From Lachnospiraceae bacterium (GTDB lineage: Bacteria > Bacillota > Clostridia > Lachnospirales > Lachnospiraceae): 64,000 bases of DNA. The translations under genes and the position numbers were made by a program. The notes beneath the pieces are model-generated. The model was given only the letters and a program-made list of their open reading frames with translations, searched no databases and was not told the origin of the DNA. Shown here piece after piece: positions 54,401 to 61,691 of this stretch; within the stretch, counting starts at the first letter, position 1, and every line of letters begins with the position of its first letter. Location of the stretch: NCBI GenBank assembly GCA_017441265.1, contig JAFRYE010000005.1, forward strand, positions 1 to 64,000, given 5' to 3'.

Positions 54401-57400
54401 TCGAGGTGCAGACCGGCAGGGAATACGTGGCTCCGACCACGGAAACCGAGAAGGAAATCTGCGACATCTTCTCGGAAGTCCTGGGTATAGCGCAGGTCAG
54501 CGCGGAAGACGAGTTCTTCCGACTCGGAGGCCATTCCTTAAAAGCGACCAAAGTTGTCAACAAGATCGAGGAAACAACGGGGATCCGAATCCCGCTTCGC
54601 GAAATCTTCAAGAATGCAACGCCGCGAGCGTTGGCCCGCCGGATTGATGAATCCTATCGGGATACGAGACAGACAGCGGCTGCGTGCATTGCCAAAGCCG
54701 AAGAAAAGCCGGAGTACCCGATGTCATCCGCACAGAAGCGAATGTTTTTGCTTTACCAGCTGGAAAGCGGAGGAATCACATACAATATCCCCATGGCATA
54801 TGAGGTGGACGGCCGCCTGGATCCGGCGCGGGTTCGCAGTAGTTTTGCGAAGATGCTCTCGCGCCATGAGATCCTGCGGACACGCCTTTTGATGAAGGGC
54901 GATGAACTGGTTCAGCAGGTGGTGGATTCCGTTCCGGCGGATGTGCCTGAGATGGATCTGAACGGAGTGGATGAAAGCGGGGTGGAAGCCGCATTTGACT
55001 CGTTTGTGAAGGCGTTTGACCTTGGAAATCCGCCGCTGGTCCGCATGGCGATCGCTCATCGCGGGGAGAAGGACCTGCTGTTTTTGGATATGCATCATTC
55101 GGTCAGTGACGCGTACAGCCTGCAGTTGTTCCTGCGGGAGTTTACGGCGATATACAACGGGGAAACGCTCCCGGAGCCGGAGCTGCAGTATAAAGACTAC
55201 AGTGAATACAGTAAAGGCCGGGAATACACGACCGAGCGCGAATATTGGATGGATCAGTTCCGGGATGAAATTCCGGTGCTTGATCTTCCGACGGATTTTC
55301 CGAGGCCGCAGGAACAGAGCTTCAGCGGCGATTCCTGCCGGACGGAGATCGATGCTTCGCTCAAGGAAGCGATCGGGGAGCTTTGCAGGAAGACCGGGAC
55401 GACCGAATATATGGTGCTGCTGGCGGGCGTCATGGTAACCCTCGGAAAATACAGTCATCAGGACGACATCGTCATCGGAAGCCCGATCTCGGGGAGAACT
55501 CACGCTGCCACGGAGCACATGATGGGTATGTTCATCAACAGCCTGGCAATGAGGGGAAAACCGTCGCCGCAAAAGAGCTTTACGGCATTTTTGCAGGAGA
55601 TCAGAGAGACTGCGCTTCGGGCGTATGAGAACCAGGAATACCCGTTTGAGAAGCTGGTGGAAGACATCGATGTGAAGCGGAATATCTCCAGAAATCCGAT
55701 CTTCGACGTGTTGTTCAATTTCCAGAAAAATGAAGCTGCCGGGATGGAGTTGGACGGAAAGAAAGTTGAGTACGTATCGATCGGAAAACATACCGTGGCT
55801 AAATTGGATCTGAACTTCACGATATGGGAACAGGGTGAAGGGTATGAATTCGGACTGGAATACTGCACGGCCTTGTTTTCCGAAGAGACGGCCGTAAGCA
55901 TCCTGCGAAACTGCAAAAACATCCTTGCGCAGGCTGTAAAAACGCCGGACGCGAAGATCGGCGAGCTGGAATTGATCACGCCGGCGGAGAAGGCGGAGAT
56001 CCTCTCCCGTGTCGCGGAAAATGTGCTGGAATACGATGATGTTGTCTGCATTCATACCTTGTTCGAGGAGCAGGTGAGAAAGACGCCGGAAGCAACGGCG
56101 GTGTGCTACGAAAAAGAGCATGTCAGCTACCGTGAGCTGAATGAAAGGGCGAACCGACTTGCGCAGCTGCTCCGCGCGGAGGGGCTGCAGGAAGAGGACC
56201 GGGTGGCGATACTGCTCGAGAAATCTGTCGCCGCGCTCACAGCCGTGTTCGGTGTTCTCAAGGCCGGTGGGACGTATGTTCCGCTGGATACGCACTATCC
56301 CATGGATCGGATCTGCTCCATCCTGGAGAGATCGAAGTGCACGGTCCTGATCACGAACAATGAGAGCGACCAGGAGATTCCTCTTTCCGACGGGATCAGG
56401 AAGATCGATCTGGATGAATGCCGGGAGGCGATGGAGAGTATGCCTGCAGGAAATCCCAATCTGCCGATCTCCCCGGAGCAATTGATGTATGTCATCTTTA
56501 CGTCCGGATCCACCGGCGTGCCGAAGGGCGTTGCGGTCCGGCACAGAAACTATTTCTATTATCTTCGCGGCATCCGCAAGGAGCTCAACGTGAGCGAGCC
56601 TATGAGTTTCGCCCTGGTCTCCACATTTGCCGCAGACCTCGGAAGCACGAACATTTTCGTTCCGCTCGTGACGGGCGGCTGTGTGCATATGGTGTCGTAT
56701 GAAAGAGCGACGGACCCCGAAGCGCTTTCGCAGTATTTTTCGGAAAATGAGATCGATGCCATGAAGTTCGTCCCCAGTCATTTTGAGGCGATGCAGGTCC
56801 TTGAGCATCCGGAGACGGTGCTGCCCGGGAAAAAGATCATTCTTGCCGGAGAGGCCTGCAAGTACGAGGTCGTCGGGAAGATCCGGAACCAGAATCCGGA
56901 TTGTGAGATCTACAACAATTACGGGCCGACGGAGACGACCGTGTCCGTTCTGTGCCACAAAGTGACGGAAGAGGTGAGAGCCGGAAGTATCGTTCCGCTG
57001 GGGAAACCGATCGACGGCGTGCGCGCATATGTCCTGGATGAAAACAGGCAGCTTCTTCCCTACGGTGTATACGGTGAATTGTATATTGGCGGACCGACGG
57101 TTTCCGCCGGCTATCTGGGAGATCCGGAAGGAACGGCGAAAGCATTTATCGACAATCCGTTTGCTCCGGATGACCCGTATAAGATCTATCGAACGGGAGA
57201 CAAAGTCCGGTTGCTTCGCAACGGCGATATCGACATGCTCGGGCGCATGGACCGCCAGATCAAGATCCGCGGTTACCGTATAGATCCGGAAGGCGTCGAG
57301 GAGGTGCTCTGCCGCAGGGAGGAGATCCGAAATGCGGTTGTGATGATGCGCAAAGACCGTCAGGGCGACGCGCGCCTTGCCGCGTATCTGGTTCCTGCCG

Positions 57401-60042
57401 GTGACGTCGGAACGGTTGACATCTCGGAGATCCGCACATTCCTTCGCGGGGTGCTGCCGGAGTATATGGTGCCGTCCGTCTTCATGATCATCGACGCTGT
57501 TCCGATCACGGAAAACGGCAAACTGGACTATCGGAAACTGCCGGATATTCAGGATGTCTGTGTGGAAGTTCGCGAGGAGTATGTTGCTCCGAGAAATGAA
57601 ACCGAAGAGCGGATCGTTATCGTGTTCAAGGATGTTTTGGGCCTTGAGAGAGTCGGCATCGATGACAACTTTTTCGATCTCGGCGGAGAGTCCTTTAAAT
57701 CCATCAAGGCCGTTCGCCGTATTGATCCGACGCTGAACGTACTTCAGCTTTTCAAACATCCGACCGCGAGAGAACTTGCAAAGATCATCGGCGGTGACGC
57801 GCCGAAAGAGCAGGAGGGGATCCTGTTTGAACTGACCCGACCCGACGGTAAAGAGCGAAAGGCAAATTTCGTGTGTATTCCGTACGGCGGCGGGAATGCG
57901 ATTACCTACCAGCCGTTGGCGAATGCGATGCCGGAGGGATACGGTCTCTACTCGGTGCAGGTGCCCGGGCATGATTTCCGAAGCGCGGTCCCGGATCCGA
58001 AACCGTTGGAAGAAGTCGCACAAATGTGCGTTGACGAGATTAAAAAGAAAGTGAAAGGGCCGATCGCGATCTACGGGCAGTGTGTCGGCGGTGCACTTGC
58101 TGTTCTGCTCGCCATGCTGCTCGAAAAGGAGGGAGCGGAGGTGATCGGAGTTTTTGAGGCGGCTCATTTTCCGTATCCGAGACTTCCCGGCCGTTTCTTT
58201 GAGTTTTGGAATAAGCTCATCCCGACAGAGTCGCTCACTTCGAACCGCCTATACAGGGAATCGCTGAAAATGATCGGCGGCGGCGACGAGAGCGAAGACG
58301 AAGAAGAGCAGGAATACATGATCAAAGGCATGCGCCACGACATGCGTGAGGCGGAGGATTTTTATACGGAAATTCTCAATTACACGCCGGACTTTCAGAA
58401 GATCCGGTCGCCGATCTGCTGTATCTTCGGAGAACGTGATCGTGAGACGATGTTTTATCAGGAGCGCTACCTGGAGTGGAAGGATTTCAGCGACACGGTG
58501 ACGCTTCGGCACATTCCGCAGACGGGTCATTTCTTCCATAAACATCAGTCGGCGGAGTTGGCCGCTTTGATGACGGAGCAGGTTGTCGAGTGGCAGGAGG
58601 AGAAAGCCAAGCAAAAGGACTTGCCTGTCAAAGCGCAGCCGGCGACGAAACCGAAAGATAAAAACAGCCTGAAAGCGCTCCGGGAAAATCCCAGGCCGAA
58701 TCTCAAGATCATGGCTATCGTCGCATTGGGACAGATCGTTTCGCTGCTTGGTTCGAGCATGTCCAGCTATGCGATGGGAATCTGGGCGATGGGCGATGAT
58801 ATTAACCTCGGACCGTTTGCGATCATCTCGATCCTGATCATGGTGACAGGGCTTGTTGTGGCGCCTTTTGCCGGACCGATCGTTGACCGGTTTGACCGAA
58901 GAAAAGTTATGATCATCAGCGACTGTATTGCGGCCGTGGGAACGGTTTTGGTCGCAACGATGCTGTTCTTCGGTGAGATTCAAATGTGGCAGGTGTATCT
59001 TGCCGCGATCCTGAGCGCATTTGCGGGGGCATTCCAACAGCCGGCGTACCTTGCGGCGATCGCGCAGATCGCGCCGAAGCGGTATCTCGGCCATGTCAAC
59101 GGCGTCATCCAACTGGGGGATTCCGCAAGCCGGTTCCTTGCGCCTATGCTCGGTGGTGCGATGCTGGCGCTGTTTGATCTGAAAGGTGTATTACTGATCG
59201 ATTTTTCGACATTCCTGATCTCTATTATAACGCTGTCTCTCGTGCGGTTCCCGAACAGCATGTTCCGCAAGCGCGAGGAGTCCTTCAAAAAGGAGTTGCT
59301 CGGCGGATGGAAGTATATTGCGAAGCGCAAGAGTATGCGTGCGATGGTCATCTTCTTTGTCGTTGTAAACTTCTTCGGATACGCCGCTGCATTTCTGGAG
59401 CAGCCGATCCTGCGCGGTTTTATCGACAAGGGCGGAATGGGCGTAGTGCTGGCGATGAACAGCATCGGTATGATCATCGGTGCGGCGATCATCACCGTCT
59501 GGGGCGGCTTTTCGCGCCGGGCAAAAGGTATGATCGGGTTCGTTATGCCGTGGGGGCTGGCGTATATGGTATTTGCATTGCGACCGAGCGCATGGCTTGC
59601 GGCGGTGGGTATGTTCGGCGTCGGTTTGTCGCTTTCGATACTTAACGCGCACTGGCAGATCCTGATCCAGACGAAGGTGGGAATGGAACTGCAGGGGCGT
59701 GTGTTCTCCATCAACGTCATGCTGGTGTCGCTGCTTTCGCCGTTCTCCGTCCTGCTCGCACAGGGGTTGAGCGATGTGTATTTCAAGGACCTTCCGAACA
59801 AAACCGGGGCAGCTGCGGATTTTGTGACGTCGGTTCTCGGAAGCGACCCGGCTCGCGGCATGGCACTGCTTTGCCTTCTGTTCGGTCTGTGCATGTTCAT
59901 CTGCGGTATCCTGGGAATGAAATGGAAAACGTTGCTGTACATGGAGGATGTTCTTCCCGATGCGGTACCGGGCGCCGTCATTTACGAGGATAAAGACAAA
60001 ATTCAGGATCAGCTCGACAGCGAGTTGAAACAAGCCGGTTAA
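51445..60042 (+). CDS. Dimodular NRPS C-A-T-C-A-T-TE fused to an MFS transporter
   Basis: 2865 residues. C1 about 30-460 (HHIVYDG, H169/H170/D174). A1 about 490-1000 (YTSGTTGNPKG near 642, VYGPSETT near 786), with pocket read as D-I-T-Q-M-G-V-V-W-K, closest to known Gly-type codes but not identical. T1 with LGGHSLKA near 1027. C2 about 1090-1510 (HHSVSDA, H1217/H1218/D1222). A2 about 1535-2045 (FTSGSTGVPKG near 1686, NYGPTETT), whose A4 motif is TFAADLGST, so the usual Asp235 is Ala and the pocket reads A-A-G-K-I-A-N-V-S-K. T2 with LGGESFKS near 2080. TE about 2135-2390 with GQCVGG, nucleophile C2213, D2332 and H2362. Then an MFS domain about 2425-2835 with DRFDRR and roughly ten to twelve helices, of the enterobactin-exporter-like type. 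No epimerase domain. Confidence 0.93.
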   Translation: MTEEEKKRLLLEKVSARKKQVVMEKPKRPELVHHKRDSFPLSDVQRGIWMDYLLESDSAVYNIPFACKIRGAVDQEVLKQSLQRILDRNDAWRCVIVKEGDETVQKVCESANLDYRWFDLRKNDETDVSIAEKAKEFVKEPIDLEKGPLVRFALYQTEDKVFYFILSAHHIVYDGSSENIFCRELSREYNAILNGEESSLAKPTISYGDYAIYRAELERSSAIQEQLRYWTEELSGVETVEFPTDKIRPSVRHTEGGMLYFSFEESVEKAVYEYARKHHFTPNVILFAGMSCLLHLYSRSNAVVIGTTVADREDERIEGLIGCFINNLVIVNEVTDGMSFDEIVAKTMTKLFTAYDNKDVPLERLVEAVQPPRDLSRTAFYQVGFTYNPRSRMELVLQGCECEEFGLGDHLTFTDVNFQIHDDENSIGGFVEYNSSIYNRDTIFRILQNYQLLLTRFIESSARPIGEIEVVTDSEKQTILTEFNDTKVEYSAEKTIVNLFEEQVGRTPDETAIVFEDRSLSYAQLNENANRLAYRLRNLGMKPDDFAVIMAERSPEMIVGMYGVLKAGGAYVPVDPEYPEERIRYMIEDCHPKVILTYGEGVSAGEWPEITTIRLEDVAHFPNAAENPAPVAEPHNLAYCIYTSGTTGNPKGVMIQHRNVVNYVSRSEKSVMAYAFRQNLKRFVSVTNMIFDIFVTEVILTLCNGLTAYIANREQQNDLQRFEQLIKENDIQILQTTPSRIKGMFAQDPETKVFSGMRYIMLGGEAVGADVVRKLKESSGALVENVYGPSETTVWSTCLSIEEDYQNIPVGYPIANTQVYIVQGETMCGIGIPGELCIAGDGLARGYLNKQELTAAKFVKNPYGEGRMYHTGDLARWLPDGKIEYLGRIDDQVKVRGFRIELGEIESRTRELSFIKDCAVLVREDRSGEKAIHAYLVGDGKIDLSEVRDALARVLPDYMIPTHMMQIESIPVTKNGKLDRRALPEIEVQTGREYVAPTTETEKEICDIFSEVLGIAQVSAEDEFFRLGGHSLKATKVVNKIEETTGIRIPLREIFKNATPRALARRIDESYRDTRQTAAACIAKAEEKPEYPMSSAQKRMFLLYQLESGGITYNIPMAYEVDGRLDPARVRSSFAKMLSRHEILRTRLLMKGDELVQQVVDSVPADVPEMDLNGVDESGVEAAFDSFVKAFDLGNPPLVRMAIAHRGEKDLLFLDMHHSVSDAYSLQLFLREFTAIYNGETLPEPELQYKDYSEYSKGREYTTEREYWMDQFRDEIPVLDLPTDFPRPQEQSFSGDSCRTEIDASLKEAIGELCRKTGTTEYMVLLAGVMVTLGKYSHQDDIVIGSPISGRTHAATEHMMGMFINSLAMRGKPSPQKSFTAFLQEIRETALRAYENQEYPFEKLVEDIDVKRNISRNPIFDVLFNFQKNEAAGMELDGKKVEYVSIGKHTVAKLDLNFTIWEQGEGYEFGLEYCTALFSEETAVSILRNCKNILAQAVKTPDAKIGELELITPAEKAEILSRVAENVLEYDDVVCIHTLFEEQVRKTPEATAVCYEKEHVSYRELNERANRLAQLLRAEGLQEEDRVAILLEKSVAALTAVFGVLKAGGTYVPLDTHYPMDRICSILERSKCTVLITNNESDQEIPLSDGIRKIDLDECREAMESMPAGNPNLPISPEQLMYVIFTSGSTGVPKGVAVRHRNYFYYLRGIRKELNVSEPMSFALVSTFAADLGSTNIFVPLVTGGCVHMVSYERATDPEALSQYFSENEIDAMKFVPSHFEAMQVLEHPETVLPGKKIILAGEACKYEVVGKIRNQNPDCEIYNNYGPTETTVSVLCHKVTEEVRAGSIVPLGKPIDGVRAYVLDENRQLLPYGVYGELYIGGPTVSAGYLGDPEGTAKAFIDNPFAPDDPYKIYRTGDKVRLLRNGDIDMLGRMDRQIKIRGYRIDPEGVEEVLCRREEIRNAVVMMRKDRQGDARLAAYLVPAGDVGTVDISEIRTFLRGVLPEYMVPSVFMIIDAVPITENGKLDYRKLPDIQDVCVEVREEYVAPRNETEERIVIVFKDVLGLERVGIDDNFFDLGGESFKSIKAVRRIDPTLNVLQLFKHPTARELAKIIGGDAPKEQEGILFELTRPDGKERKANFVCIPYGGGNAITYQPLANAMPEGYGLYSVQVPGHDFRSAVPDPKPLEEVAQMCVDEIKKKVKGPIAIYGQCVGGALAVLLAMLLEKEGAEVIGVFEAAHFPYPRLPGRFFEFWNKLIPTESLTSNRLYRESLKMIGGGDESEDEEEQEYMIKGMRHDMREAEDFYTEILNYTPDFQKIRSPICCIFGERDRETMFYQERYLEWKDFSDTVTLRHIPQTGHFFHKHQSAELAALMTEQVVEWQEEKAKQKDLPVKAQPATKPKDKNSLKALRENPRPNLKIMAIVALGQIVSLLGSSMSSYAMGIWAMGDDINLGPFAIISILIMVTGLVVAPFAGPIVDRFDRRKVMIISDCIAAVGTVLVATMLFFGEIQMWQVYLAAILSAFAGAFQQPAYLAAIAQIAPKRYLGHVNGVIQLGDSASRFLAPMLGGAMLALFDLKGVLLIDFSTFLISIITLSLVRFPNSMFRKREESFKKELLGGWKYIAKRKSMRAMVIFFVVVNFFGYAAAFLEQPILRGFIDKGGMGVVLAMNSIGMIIGAAIITVWGGFSRRAKGMIGFVMPWGLAYMVFALRPSAWLAAVGMFGVGLSLSILNAHWQILIQTKVGMELQGRVFSINVMLVSLLSPFSVLLAQGLSDVYFKDLPNKTGAAADFVTSVLGSDPARGMALLCLLFGLCMFICGILGMKWKTLLYMEDVLPDAVPGAVIYEDKDKIQDQLDSELKQAG

Positions 60043-60118
60043 ATTGTTGTGGACTTTGCGGATCGGTTGCGGTATTATTGTCATACTCTGATTTTACGGA
60101 AAGAAGCAGGATTCGCAA

Positions 60119-61504
60119 GTGAGTAAGTTTATCGGTGATAAGACATTTTATAAAAAAGTGCTGACGGTGGCGGTGCCGATCGTTGTTCAGAACGGCATCT
60201 CCAACTTCGTCAGCCTGTTGGACAATATCATGATCGGACGCGTCGGCACGGAGCCGATGTCGGGCGTCGGAATCGTCAACCAGCTTTTGTTTGTGCTTTA
60301 CCTGGCGATCTTCGGCGCGCTGGCCGGCCCGGGCATCTACGGCGCCCAGTTCTACGGCAAAGGCGACCACGACGGCGTGCGCCATACCTTCCGCTTCAAG
60401 CTTTACATCGGCATGAGCATCCTGATCATCGGCATTGTCGTGCTTCTTTTGTACGGCGATCCGCTGCTTCGGCTGTATCTTCACGACAACGTGGACTCGA
60501 CGCAGTCGCCGGAGCTCGTGATGAAGTACGGCCGCGAGTACCTCGCGATCATGCTGATCGGCCTGATCCCTTTCGGTATCGAGGAAGTCTACGCAAGCAC
60601 CCTTCGTGAGTGCGGCGAGACCCGTGTCCCGATGGTGGCCGGCCTCGTAGCGGTCTTTGTCAACCTCGGCCTGAACTACCTCTTAATCTTCGGAAAATGC
60701 GGTTTCCCGAAGCTCGAAGTAGTCGGCGCGGCCATCGCGACCGTGATCAGCCGTTTCGTGCAGGCCGGCATCGTCGTCTTCTGGACGCACCTTCACACGA
60801 TCCGAATGGCATTTGCCAAGGGCGTGTACCGCGCCTTCGGGATTCCCGGCGCCCTCGCCGGCAAGATAGCGATCAAGGGATTCCCGCTGATGGCCAATGA
60901 GATCCTGTGGTCGGTGGGCATGGCTTTTCTGAACCAGTCCTACTCCCGCCGCGGCCTTGACGCGGTGGCCGGGATCAACATCTCGTCGACGATCACCAAC
61001 CTCTTCAACGTCGTCTTCATTGCCATGGGCACAGCCGTCTCCATCATGGTCGGCCAGCTCCTGGGCGCAGGCGAGCTTGATGAGGCCAAGGATACCGACA
61101 CGAAGCTGATCGCATTTTCCGTTGCATCCAGCGCCGCCATCGGGCTTGTCCTGTTCTTCCTGGCGCCGCTTTTCCCGATGCTCTACGACACCTCCGACGC
61201 GGTCAAATCCCTGGCCACAGGCTTCATCCGCATCGGCGCGGTGTGCATGCCCATCTACGCCTTCATGCACGCCACCTATTTCACGCTGCGGACCGGCGGC
61301 AAGACTTTGATCACCTTCGCCTTCGACAGCGTTTTCCTGTGGTGCATGAGTGTCCCGCTGGCCTATGTGATCAGCCACTTCACCTCGCTCCCGGTGCTCC
61401 CGTTCTACCTCTGCATGCAGTCCGTCGACCTCATCAAATGCGCCATTGGCTTTGCCCTCGTGAAAAAGGGCGTGTGGGTGCAGAATCTGGTGAAGGGGGA
61501 GTAG
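60119..61504 (+). CDS. MATE family efflux protein downstream of the NRPS
   Basis: 461 residues, twelve-helix MATE exporter: FYKKVLTVAVPIVVQNGISNF at the start and the second-half IKGFPLMANEILWSVG. A GTG start follows AAAGAAGCAGG. It lies 76 bases after the synthetase on the same strand with no terminator between, so it may be a second exporter or self-protection factor for the peptide. The upstream MATE (27469-29004) is only distantly similar. It is less certain as a cluster member because MATE genes are common in these genomes. Confidence 0.9.
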   Translation: MSKFIGDKTFYKKVLTVAVPIVVQNGISNFVSLLDNIMIGRVGTEPMSGVGIVNQLLFVLYLAIFGALAGPGIYGAQFYGKGDHDGVRHTFRFKLYIGMSILIIGIVVLLLYGDPLLRLYLHDNVDSTQSPELVMKYGREYLAIMLIGLIPFGIEEVYASTLRECGETRVPMVAGLVAVFVNLGLNYLLIFGKCGFPKLEVVGAAIATVISRFVQAGIVVFWTHLHTIRMAFAKGVYRAFGIPGALAGKIAIKGFPLMANEILWSVGMAFLNQSYSRRGLDAVAGINISSTITNLFNVVFIAMGTAVSIMVGQLLGAGELDEAKDTDTKLIAFSVASSAAIGLVLFFLAPLFPMLYDTSDAVKSLATGFIRIGAVCMPIYAFMHATYFTLRTGGKTLITFAFDSVFLWCMSVPLAYVISHFTSLPVLPFYLCMQSVDLIKCAIGFALVKKGVWVQNLVKGE

Positions 61505-61574
61505 GAAAGTACCTTTCGGAAAATGAGAATTAGCCGCGTTCGCTTGGTTTCGGACAAATAATAACGCGCAAAAT

Positions 61575-61613
61575 AACGGCACCCTGTGATGCAAATCAAA
61601 GGGTGCCGTTTTC
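61575..61613. terminator. Bidirectional terminator after the NRPS/MATE operon
   Basis: Stem AACGGCACCCT/AGGGTGCCGTT (61575-61585 with 61600-61610), followed by TTTT on the + strand and T-rich sequence on the - strand. It separates two convergent genes. Confidence 0.85.
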
Positions 61614-61691
61614 GTTGGCCATGTAAGAACCAATTGTCTGCCTAAAGAGAATTAAGCGTATTTGTAGGAAGATTGATCTGGCATAAATTAA

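Noticed and set aside
54724..58167. A 1147-codon open frame antisense to the NRPS
   Set aside because: It is the complement of a GC-rich, codon-biased coding region; the + strand frame contains complete, ordered NRPS motifs. The same applies to long antisense frames over metK (2380-3885) and tkt (40282-42717).
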